A stretch of DNA of 8,690 nt, from assembly GCA_945788205.1 (NCBI GenBank), contig CALZLE010000502.1, forward strand, positions 1 to 8,690. Reading direction: 5' to 3'. The notes below the pieces were generated by a model. It had not been told where the DNA came from and did no database searches. It saw nothing but the letters and a program-made list of their open reading frames with translations. A program made the position numbers and the translations under genes. The first letter of the stretch is position 1. The number at the start of each line of letters is the position of its first letter. This document shows positions 1 to 5,985 of the stretch, piece by piece. The DNA is from an uncultured Desulfuromonadales bacterium. GTDB lineage: Bacteria > Desulfobacterota > Desulfuromonadia > Desulfuromonadales > Geopsychrobacteraceae.

Positions 1-471
1 CTGGCTGGCAGCCACCCTGGAGACCTTCTGCTTCAAGAGCTGCATAAGCTTTGAACTGCCAACAATCCTGACGTTTTTACCGGAACTATTAGAAAATATT
101 TTCGCCCGACGATACTCAAAGGCCTGCTTGATGATCATGAACAGGTGACCGTTACTGATCGGCTTTGGCAGATAGTCGTAGGCGCCCGCTTTAATTGCGG
201 CAACAGCGTCAGCAATTGAGCTGGAACCACTCATGAAAATGACCAGGGCATTGTGGTCCTGTTTGCGCAGCTCGGCAAACAACTGAAAGCCGCTCATCTC
301 GGGCATCTGCACATCGGCAATGACCAAGGCCGGTCGGTATTGGTGGAACATGGCGAGACCTCTGTTGGCGGCGGTCGCGGTTACCACACGGTACCCGGCA
401 TTGGTCAAGGTAAACTCCATGATCCGGCACAGGGTGGCATCATCATCAACCAAAAGAACTTTCTCTGGCAT
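1..471 (-). CDS. NtrC-family sigma54 response regulator, N-terminal part (cut by the window edge)
   Basis: This is the first 157 residues of a two-component response regulator, read by translating the minus strand from ATG at 471. The receiver domain covers about residues 4-118. It has the acidic pocket D9-D10-D11, the phosphoacceptor D53 (in IADVQMP), S81 at the conserved Ser/Thr position (FMSGSSS) and K103 (YLPKP). After a linker, residues from about 136 (IVGSSKLMQLLKQKV) match the start of an AAA+ sigma54-interaction domain, so the full protein should activate sigma54 promoters after phosphorylation by a sensor kinase. The ATPase motifs and DNA-binding helix lie outside the window. The start is supported by AGAAAGAG at 480-487 and an in-frame stop at 490-492; GTG at 474 is an adjacent alternative. 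It is divergent from everything else here, so its targets cannot be read from context. Family call is confident; the specific regulator is unknown. Confidence 0.9.
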   Translation of the reverse strand, partial: MPEKVLLVDDDATLCRIMEFTLTNAGYRVVTATAANRGLAMFHQYRPALVIADVQMPEMSGFQLFAELRKQDHNALVIFMSGSSSIADAVAAIKAGAYDYLPKPISNGHLFMIIKQAFEYRRAKIFSNSSGKNVRIVGSSKLMQLLKQKVSRVAASQ

Positions 472-1044
472 CACGTTTGCTCTTTCTGATTATCGAAGAG
501 GAAGAAGCTCTTCACTAACTTCTTCATCTTCCAATTTCTATGCCAAACACCGAAAGCCAGAATTGGTTAAGTCATGAAAAAGCCTTAAAATAGAAAAGAA
601 ACCCTCATTGTCGAGTTCTGCAGTATGAATTCGCTGTGCGCATATATCGACAATAAAAAGACAAAAGACTATTGTTATTGTTTATCTTGGTGAGTGAAAT
701 TGCACACCCGACTGTGTACTATTCCACAACTATTTCCAGATTAAAGCATTTGAGTCACGCAACACACTGATAATACAGAACTTTAAAGATGGCATACAGA
801 TTGAACACAAGTGCACTGACGGTGTCTACAAAGCCTCACTTCTATTTATCTCTAGTGGTACATATATAAAGCTCGGTATTTTTTTCAGACTTTCTCCGCG
901 CACTTAGAAAGTTGAGAGAAACTTGTGGAGATTGTTGTGATATTCAAGCGCTCTGCTACAGTTGGCGAACGGCTCGTTAAAGTATCCGCAGCGTTCAGGA
1001 CCTTTTTGAATTCTGATCGATAAACTTGCAAGAGGAATGAGCAA
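472..1044. other. AT-rich intergenic region with no recognisable gene
   Basis: This stretch of about 570 bases separates the divergent regulator from the transposase remnant. It is visibly richer in A and T than the redox cluster. The ORFs present are short, lack convincing ribosome sites and resemble nothing I recognise. The part near 1044 would correspond to the 5' non-coding end of an IS110-type element, which in intact members of the IS110 group encodes the bridge RNA; I could not identify such an RNA here. TGGTACATATAT at 856-867 recurs with one mismatch at 1824-1835, beyond the transposase. Confidence 0.6.
530..545 (-). promoter_or_regulatory. Candidate sigma54 (-24/-12) promoter for the response regulator
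   Basis: Read on the minus strand the site is TGGCATAGAAATTGGA. It fits the sigma54 pattern TGGCAC-R-N4-TTGCW with correct spacing and an intact -24 GG, but the -12 GC is GG. Transcription would start near 519 and leave a leader of about 48 nt before ATG 471. A sigma54-dependent regulator with its own sigma54 promoter would suggest autoregulation. The -12 mismatch hits an important base, so this is only a candidate. Confidence 0.3.
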
Positions 1045-1692
1045 ATGCAGATAACAACGCTTGGTCTCGACTTGACGAAGCCTAACTTTCCTTTCGTTGG
1101 CTACGATAGAAAATTCAAGGAAGTAAGGCGTAAAACCATGCGTCGCAACCAGCTCACTGCCTTCTTTGAGCGCCTTCCACCGTGCAAAGTCGGGATGGAG
1201 CATTGCGCGGGGTCACATTATTGGGGCCGTCATATCAGTTCGTTCGGTCATGACGTCAGATTGATCCCGACCTACTATGTTGCAGACCAGTTGCGCGACA
1301 GCAATAAGGGCTATTTCAACGATGCTCGGGTGCTGGCCGCAGCCTCGCAAATGACGAGCATCCCTAATGTCGATGTAAATAGTGTTGAGCAGCAGGAACT
1401 TCACGCAATTCATCGCTTGCAGGCTCAATGCATCAAAGATCGCACCACACTCTGTAATTTAACCTGGAAGTTATTGACCGAATATGGCGTGCAGCTCCCC
1501 AAAGGAGTCGCTGCTTTGCGCAGGCACCTTCCCGACTTGTTAACTGATGGCGATGACGGGTTAAGTGAACGTTTCAGGCGGCTCTTGGCCCATCGTTATG
1601 AACAGCTTCTGGAGTTGGACCAACACCTGAATTTCTATGCAGATGAATTGGCAAGCATAAGCCGGGAGGAGTGCCATTTCCTGGAAAGATAA
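1045..1692 (+). pseudogene. IS110-family transposase, truncated and probably inactive
   Basis: The 215-residue product matches the N-terminal RuvC-like (DEDD) domain and following helical region of IS110-family transposases, which are usually about 320-400 residues. Recognisable blocks are GLDLTK with D9, PPCKVGMEHC with E52, then HYWGR, GHDVRLI and VEQQELHAIHRLQ. In the third block the usual KNDAADA reads KGYFNDA, so the third catalytic Asp is replaced by Tyr90 while the last (D93) stays. The C-terminal domain with the catalytic serine and PGIG-like motif is missing: the frame ends at TAA 1690-1692 and I see no continuation in other frames downstream. A ribosome site AGAGGA (1031-1036) lies 8 nt before the ATG. 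Two independent lesions argue for a decayed element. A retained N-terminal domain with a new role is possible but unsupported. Confidence 0.8.
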
Positions 1693-1822
1693 TCAAGAAT
1701 TCCATAGCAGGTTTTTCTTTGTGCGCAGAGCAAGGCCTCTGTTAGCGCAGCAGGACTGCCGTTTAAGGCATTTTATTGATAGCCGAGACGACACTGGCAA
1801 TCTTATGTGAAGGAGGTGGTTA

Positions 1823-1896
1823 ATGGTACATACATGACTGTTGTCTTCGATTGTGAGGACTCTGGTGATTTCAGTACCTGCGTCAAATTGAACTGA
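1823..1896 (+). other. Two overlapping mini-ORFs behind a strong Shine-Dalgarno
   Basis: A near-perfect Shine-Dalgarno, AAGGAGGTGG (1810-1819), precedes ATG 1823, which opens a four-codon ORF (MVHT, stop 1835-1837). Its stop overlaps ATG 1834, which opens a 20-residue ORF ending at TGA 1894-1896, inside the second arm of the inverted repeat at 1866-1901. The arrangement resembles a translated leader ahead of the porin, whose ATG is 37 nt downstream. The peptides resemble nothing known to me. It may equally be a leftover of the decayed mobile element. Confidence 0.25.
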
Positions 1897-1901
1897 AATC
1901 A
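1866..1901. repeat. Perfect 10-bp inverted repeat upstream of the porin
   Basis: TGATTTCAGT (1866-1875) and ACTGAAATCA (1892-1901) are exact reverse complements separated by 16 nt. The right arm ends 21 nt before the porin ribosome site. It could be an operator or a 5'-leader hairpin protecting or regulating the porin mRNA. No T-run follows, so it is not a typical terminator. The core TTTCAGT/ACTGAAA recurs as a tighter palindrome at 8305-8319. Confidence 0.6.
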
Positions 1902-1933
1902 TTCTCGAAAATACAAAATTCTAGGAGGTACAA

Positions 1934-3154
1934 ATGCTGAAAAAATTGTGTTTATTGGGGGCATGTCTGCTCATTGCCCTGTTTGCGTCTAATGCCTTTG
2001 CCGGAGCGAAAATTAAAATCAATGATGACGCCCAGATCAATCTTGGGTTCCGATTGCAGACCCTGTATCTGAACCATGATAAGGATTTAGATAGCGACGG
2101 CGATTACGAGAGTAACGATGATTTCAAGATCCGCCGTGCTCGTCTGCGTTTAGGGGCGGATGTCACCAAGTATGTCAGCCTTTTCCTGCAGACAGAGTTT
2201 TCCCAGGGTGATGGGGCCGGTGGTGATGTACGGATGATCGACGCCTTTATCAAACTAAAGCCGCATAAACTCGCGAATATTATTGTCGGGGAAAATATGG
2301 CTGTCGGCTCACGGCAGACCTTGACTAGCTCCGGAGGGCTGATGACCATGGATCGGCCGGGGATCACCTATAAATCCCTAACCTGGGGATCTCGCGCTGT
2401 AACCCAGTTTGCCAACACAACTTACTCCGATTCCGATTCTGGCCTCCGGGGGGATGTTGATGTCCGGGACCTGGGGATCACCCTGTTCGGCTCCGATTCC
2501 TTCAGCGAAGATGTTCACTTTAAGTACTACCTTGGGGTCTACGACGGCATCCAGAAAGCCGGCAAGGATGATGAGCGTTTTGCCGGTCGTGTGCAGGTCA
2601 ACTTTTTCGATGCGGAATCTGGCTACTACGGCCTTTCCACCTATCTCGGCAAGAAGAAGACCGTCGCTGTCGGTGCCGCCTACGACACCCAGTCGTCGGT
2701 GGCCACCGACCAGGCATCCGGCTCTGACGCCGATTATACGCTCTATACCTTCGACGTCTTCGCCGATTACCCGGTCGGGCCGGGCAGCTTGACCTTCGAA
2801 GCCGCGTATACCGATCTTGACCTGGACGGTGCGACATTGCTCGATAGTACCGGGACTGGCCTTGTCGCGGATGCGAAGAATGCCACCCAGTCAGAAGGTG
2901 ACGGCTACTACGCTCAGGCCGGTTACTACTTCAACAAGATTCAGCCCTGGATCGGATACGAAACCTGGGATGCCTCTGCCGCGACCGGTAAAGGCAGCTA
3001 CGATGCCTACCGCGTCGGCTTCTCCTATTTCTTTGCCGGACACAATGCCAACCTTAAAGTTGGCTATGAGAAGATGGAGGCAGATGCTTTGATCGGTTCT
3101 TCGAATGAAGATTCCGTCGATACCTTTGCTGCCGGGATTTATGTCACTTACTAA
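1934..3154 (+). CDS. Outer-membrane porin, phosphate-selective O/P-like family
   Basis: The 406-residue product starts with a signal peptide (KK at 3-4, hydrophobic core 5-18, cleavage likely after SNAFA at residue 23). The mature part is rich in alternating aromatic/polar beta-strand segments, Gly, Asp and Tyr. It contains an early FKIRRARLRLGADVTKYVSL stretch typical of OprO/OprP-like porins and ends in an aromatic residue (IYVTY), the outer-membrane insertion signal. It should form a beta-barrel channel for anions or small solutes; substrate cannot be told. The start is fixed by AGGAGGT (1923-1929), 4 nt from the ATG. Its leader carries the 1866-1901 inverted repeat, and the hairpin at 3189-3222 closes the unit, so it is probably transcribed separately from the redox cluster. 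A chance LGAC at residues 8-11 is not a lipobox because the preceding region is too short. Confidence 0.85.
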   Translation: MLKKLCLLGACLLIALFASNAFAGAKIKINDDAQINLGFRLQTLYLNHDKDLDSDGDYESNDDFKIRRARLRLGADVTKYVSLFLQTEFSQGDGAGGDVRMIDAFIKLKPHKLANIIVGENMAVGSRQTLTSSGGLMTMDRPGITYKSLTWGSRAVTQFANTTYSDSDSGLRGDVDVRDLGITLFGSDSFSEDVHFKYYLGVYDGIQKAGKDDERFAGRVQVNFFDAESGYYGLSTYLGKKKTVAVGAAYDTQSSVATDQASGSDADYTLYTFDVFADYPVGPGSLTFEAAYTDLDLDGATLLDSTGTGLVADAKNATQSEGDGYYAQAGYYFNKIQPWIGYETWDASAATGKGSYDAYRVGFSYFFAGHNANLKVGYEKMEADALIGSSNEDSVDTFAAGIYVTY

Positions 3155-3188
3155 TCCCTTTCTGTCGTAAAAAACTTTGATCGTCTTT

Positions 3189-3222
3189 CCGGGGGCGAGC
3201 TTGCTTTACTGCTCGTCCCCGG
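3189..3222 (+). terminator. Terminator hairpin after the porin
   Basis: CCGGGGGCGAGC (3189-3200) pairs with GCTCGTCCCCGG (3211-3222) over 12 bp with one G-U, around a 10-nt loop. The tail (TTCTGTAATATATTT) is T-rich but interrupted. The hairpin begins 35 nt after the porin stop. It is the only strong terminator candidate between the porin and the redox cluster. Confidence 0.7.
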
Positions 3223-3233
3223 TTCTGTAATAT
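3205..3233 (+). promoter_or_regulatory. Weak candidate sigma70 promoter for the redox cluster
   Basis: TTTACT (3205-3210) and TAATAT (3228-3233) are separated by 17 bp. Initiation near 3240 would give a leader of about 78 nt before GTG 3318. That leader would contain the imperfect hairpin at 3255-3279. The -35 match is partial and the site overlaps the terminator, so the call is tentative. Confidence 0.3.
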
Positions 3234-3254
3234 ATTTAGCGCGATAGGGTGGGC

Positions 3255-3279
3255 CAGAACGCTAAGTCCGCTTGTTCTG
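3255..3279. repeat. Imperfect hairpin upstream of the redox cluster
   Basis: CAGAAC (3255-3260) and AAG (3264-3266) pair with CTTGTTCTG (3271-3279). This gives a 9-bp stem with a 3-nt bulge (GCT) and a TCCG loop. It sits about 40 nt before the first start codon of the cluster. No T-run follows. It could be an operator or a leader structure. Confidence 0.35.
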
Positions 3280-3303
3280 CTACACTTGCCCTAGCTAACT
3301 TAA

Positions 3304-3310
3304 GAGAGGA
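3304..3310 (+). promoter_or_regulatory. Ribosome binding site that selects the GTG start at 3318
   Basis: GAGAGGA lies 7 nt before GTG 3318. Initiation there puts a canonical signal peptide at the N-terminus. An in-frame ATG at 3249 would add 23 unlike residues and has no good ribosome site, so this site decides the start. Confidence 0.75.
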
Positions 3311-3317
3311 ATCGCGT

Positions 3318-3830
3318 GTGAAAAAACTATCCAAGTTTATAGGAGCAAGTTTGCTGTGCCTGTCGCTAACAGCACAACCTATATTTGCCGCTACTGCATC
3401 GCATGCCGCCAGTGCTCCTTTCTTGAAGATTTACAGCGAGATCAAGTCAGTATTAAAGTCGCAAGGAGATATCGCATCACTGCAAACGTTAGACTCCTTG
3501 AAAAAAACTTTAGAAGAGCACCTGGCAGTGAATCAACAGGCTATCGATTCTGTAGATCAGCTTTTACTGCAGCGCCCTGGAGACAGTTCGATTGCCCAGG
3601 TAAAAAATAACCTGATGCAATTTCAGCAGACACTTCATCATGAGTATCTGCGACACATTCTGGCTTTGGGGAAAAATCACACTAGCTTACCAGCACCAGT
3701 CCCCCCGAAACCTACACAGGCCAAGCCAACGTCCGATCCGGAAAAGAGCTTGTTTCAGTCTGGATCTGGTGGAACGGACATCAGCATTGAAATCGGCGTC
3801 GGTGACCCCCATGAAACAATCATAGAATAA
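3318..3830 (+). CDS. Small secreted helical protein of unknown function
   Basis: I do not recognise a family. From GTG 3318 the product is 170 residues. It has a signal peptide (KK at 2-3, hydrophobic core 7-19, cleavage likely after PIFA at residue 24), so it should be periplasmic. Residues about 34-118 are predicted by eye to be mostly alpha-helical, with heptad-like Leu/Ile spacing that could form a helical hairpin. A Pro/Lys-rich linker (124-141) and a Gly-rich, acidic tail (149-170) follow. The mature protein has no Cys and no heme motif. Its stop is 18 nt before the cytochrome c start on the same strand, so it is probably the first gene of the redox operon and may be an accessory or assembly factor; that role rests on position only. 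Confidence 0.75.
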   Translation: MKKLSKFIGASLLCLSLTAQPIFAATASHAASAPFLKIYSEIKSVLKSQGDIASLQTLDSLKKTLEEHLAVNQQAIDSVDQLLLQRPGDSSIAQVKNNLMQFQQTLHHEYLRHILALGKNHTSLPAPVPPKPTQAKPTSDPEKSLFQSGSGGTDISIEIGVGDPHETIIE

Positions 3831-3848
3831 ACTTTCTCAAGGAAACTT

Positions 3849-5513
3849 ATGGCTGCTGGCAAGCCGGACTGGATAAATGTTTTCTATGGCATGGCGATCT
3901 GTCTGTTGTTGGTCTCGCTTGGGGCAGCTGTTTATTTTTCAGTAGCCCATCATCCTCTGAATGATCACAGCTCTATCCCCGACCTGACAATCAACCTGGG
4001 TGCTGGACCAGTTCGGGAACACTGTACCTATTGCCATCCGGAGGGAAGTCGTCCTTCGCCAGATCTCGACCAGCGCTCGCTCAGTGAGCACCCTGACATC
4101 AGCCCCCACCAGTGGGAAAAGCTGGGCTGTACCGGCTGCCACCTTGGCGAGGGAATGGCGCTGGATGTGGAGATTTCGCACGGGCTACCAGGGCTCGGAG
4201 CGCGGCAGGTGCTATCAGGCAGGGACCTGCAGGCCAGCTGTTTTCAATGCCACCCGGTCGGGCCCTTGCCTGGAGCAAAAAAAGCCTGGAAGGGCTACCA
4301 GCGATTCCTCGCCAAAGGCTGCAATACCTGCCACCATATTTCTGGATTGGGACGGGGCGGCCGCTACGGGCCGGATTTAAGCCATATCGGCTCACTACTG
4401 GGGCTCGATCTGCTGCAGCAGGAGATCCGCGACCCCAAGGCGGATCTGCCCAACTCGATCATGCCCCGTTTCCCGCTCTCAAAAAGCCGGGCTCGGGAAA
4501 TTGCCTATTTCCTAAAAAGCCGGGTCAAGCAACCTTATTACGCCACTCCGATGCAGATTCAGGCCGGTCAGATCAAGCTGCCTGCCATCAGTCTAGCTCC
4601 GAAAGGGCGAGAGCTTGCCGAGGGAGAGCGGTTGCTGTTTGAAAGGCAGTGCCTGGCCTGCCATCAGTTTCGTGAGGTCAACGGGCGGATCGCACCCGAC
4701 CTGAGCTTTATCGGTTCTCAGCGGCAACGCAGCTATTTGGAGGGTTTTCTCGACAACCCGGCGCGCTATATTCCCGGGGCGGTCATGCCGCAGGTGCCGA
4801 TGATCGCCGAGGAGAAGACGACTTTGGTCAATTACCTTTCTACCCAAGCGGTCGCGCCGGAAAATCTCTCGCAGATGCTGGCTAAAAAGATGGGTCAGGA
4901 AGAGCCGGCCAAGCAGCTGTTCATGCGGCTCTGTCAGGCCTGCCACGCTGCGGAAGGGAACGGGTTAGGTCCGATTCAGCCCAATTTGGCAAACTTTCCC
5001 CGAGCCTTTGCCGGTAACGCCGATTTCTTCCGCCGGATCCAGCCAAAGAGACTGCTGGCCAGCATCGAAAAAGGCATTCCCGGAACTTCGATGCCCGGCT
5101 ATGAAAAGATCCTTTCGCCGCAACAGCGACAGCAGGTTATGGATCTGATCTTCGCCGCCTTTATCGGTATCGGCCAGGACGACAAAGCCAAGCCTGAAGA
5201 ATTACCGCGAAAACCTGTCCAAGCATTCATTCCGCAGGACATCGATTCACTCTTTACTGATCTTTGCTCCCGCTGTCATGGAGATAGAGGGAACGGCAAA
5301 GGCACGGAAGCCCTTCAGCATCTGCCAAGACCGCGCAACCTGACCAACCATCTCTACTTCACTCCATTGCCCGACGAAAGGATTGCCAGGGCGATATATT
5401 CCGGTATTCCGGGGACTGCCATGCCGGCCCACGCAGAGCAGTTAAGTGCTGGGCAACTGTGGGGCCTGGTCGGGAAAATCCGCCAGCTGTCGAGGGGGAA
5501 TGATGCCGACTGA
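3849..5513 (+). CDS. Membrane-anchored heptaheme cytochrome c of a bc-type complex
   Basis: The 554-residue product has one N-terminal membrane segment (about residues 10-33) with no obvious cleavage site, placing the rest in the periplasm. Seven CxxCH sites bind c-type heme: C59, C94, C131, C158, C268, C362 and C473. The first three lie close together in a His-rich region and probably have bis-His ligation. The last four head class-I-like domains, each with a likely distal Met: M205, M313, M415 and M525. Domains 4 and 5 resemble each other (PDLS.IGS motif), as do 6 and 7 (GIPGT.MP), indicating internal duplication. It should accept electrons from the Rieske protein in place of cytochrome c1 or f and pass them to periplasmic carriers. 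AAGGAA (3839-3844) precedes the ATG. The 3' end overlaps the Rieske gene by 11 nt. Exact redox partners are unknown. Confidence 0.93.
   Translation: MAAGKPDWINVFYGMAICLLLVSLGAAVYFSVAHHPLNDHSSIPDLTINLGAGPVREHCTYCHPEGSRPSPDLDQRSLSEHPDISPHQWEKLGCTGCHLGEGMALDVEISHGLPGLGARQVLSGRDLQASCFQCHPVGPLPGAKKAWKGYQRFLAKGCNTCHHISGLGRGGRYGPDLSHIGSLLGLDLLQQEIRDPKADLPNSIMPRFPLSKSRAREIAYFLKSRVKQPYYATPMQIQAGQIKLPAISLAPKGRELAEGERLLFERQCLACHQFREVNGRIAPDLSFIGSQRQRSYLEGFLDNPARYIPGAVMPQVPMIAEEKTTLVNYLSTQAVAPENLSQMLAKKMGQEEPAKQLFMRLCQACHAAEGNGLGPIQPNLANFPRAFAGNADFFRRIQPKRLLASIEKGIPGTSMPGYEKILSPQQRQQVMDLIFAAFIGIGQDDKAKPEELPRKPVQAFIPQDIDSLFTDLCSRCHGDRGNGKGTEALQHLPRPRNLTNHLYFTPLPDERIARAIYSGIPGTAMPAHAEQLSAGQLWGLVGKIRQLSRGNDAD
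5492..5499 (+). promoter_or_regulatory. Ribosome binding site that selects the Rieske start
   Basis: GAGGGGGA lies inside the 3' end of the cytochrome c gene, just before tandem ATG codons at 5500 and 5503. It favours 5503 by spacing. An upstream in-frame ATG (5446) would put about 19 unlike residues ahead of the RR motif. The overlap implies translational coupling. Confidence 0.65.
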
Positions 5514-5985
5514 AACCAAGACTGAGCGACGCAGCTTTCTCAAGCGGATCTTACTGCTTGGTGGGCTGACCATCAGTTGGGGAGGAATTGCGGCCATTTT
5601 AGCCGATGTCTGGCTGGCGGCCGGGCTCTTTTCCTCGGCTCATTGGCGATCGCTGGTGACGCAGGAGGAATTGCTCAGCGAGGGGGTTCTCCCCTTTCCG
5701 GAACAGGGAGTCGCACTGCTTGTTCAGAAAGACAGGATCGCAGCACTCAGCCTTGAATGCACCCACCTTGGCTGCCGGCTGAACGTGGTTGACGAAGGCT
5801 TCTTCTGCCCCTGCCACGGCAGCGAGTTCGGGCCACGCGGCGAAGTCTATACCGGCCCGGCGAACCGGTCTTTGCCCTGGCACGACATCAAAATCAACCG
5901 GGGAAAGATCTGGGTGCAATCGGAAGCCCAACAGGATGCTCCGATCTGGATTGCCTTGGAGCGAAACGGGCGGGGGACAGCATGA
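5503..5985 (+). CDS. Rieske [2Fe-2S] iron-sulfur protein of a quinol oxidoreductase
   Basis: This 160-residue subunit takes the first electron from quinol at the Qo site and hands it to the cytochrome c. The N-terminus has a twin-arginine motif (ERRSFLKR, R9-R10) followed by a hydrophobic segment (about 16-43), as in Tat-inserted, uncleaved Rieske anchors. Box 1 is C86-T-H88-L-G-C91 and box 2 is C102-P-C104-H105-G-S107. These supply the two Cys and two His cluster ligands, the disulfide pair (C91/C104), and the Ser that raises the midpoint potential. The chosen start (5503) puts the RR motif at residues 9-10. It overlaps the cytochrome c gene by 11 nt, and its stop overlaps the cytochrome b start (ATGA). 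The short head domain is closer to b6f and bacterial menaquinol types than to mitochondrial ones. Confidence 0.95.
   Translation: MPTETKTERRSFLKRILLLGGLTISWGGIAAILADVWLAAGLFSSAHWRSLVTQEELLSEGVLPFPEQGVALLVQKDRIAALSLECTHLGCRLNVVDEGFFCPCHGSEFGPRGEVYTGPANRSLPWHDIKINRGKIWVQSEAQQDAPIWIALERNGRGTA

Noticed and set aside
92..103. GAAAATATTTTC palindrome
   Set aside because: It lies inside the coding frame of the response regulator linker, and AT-rich palindromes of this size are expected by chance.
685..704. Possible plus-strand sigma54 site (TTGG...TTGCA)
   Set aside because: The GG to GC distance is 11 instead of 10 bases, a spacing not tolerated by sigma54.
904..1203. Minus-strand 99-codon ORF overlapping the transposase start
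   Set aside because: It overlaps the recognisable IS110 frame, resembles no family I know and has no convincing ribosome site.
1757..1777. TGCC/GGCA hairpin followed by TTTTATT as a terminator for the transposase
   Set aside because: The stem is only 4 bp, too weak to support a terminator call.
1888..1917. TTGAAC-N18-TACAAA as the porin promoter
   Set aside because: Both boxes match poorly and transcription would start within the Shine-Dalgarno.
2598..2837. Long antisense and out-of-frame ORFs across the porin, cytochrome and regulator genes
   Set aside because: They are shadows of strongly coding frames, with Arg/Ser/Pro-rich sequences and no ribosome sites.
3272..3301. TTGTTC-N18-TAACTT as the redox operon promoter
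   Set aside because: Initiation would fall on the ribosome site of the first gene, leaving no usable leader.
3249..3317. Upstream in-frame ATG for the small secreted protein
   Set aside because: It lacks a good ribosome site and would bury a clear signal peptide 23 residues inside the protein; GTG 3318 has GAGAGGA at proper spacing.
5446..5502. Upstream ATG for the Rieske gene
   Set aside because: It lies deep in the cytochrome c gene and adds residues ahead of the twin-arginine motif; ATG 5503 follows GAGGGGGA.
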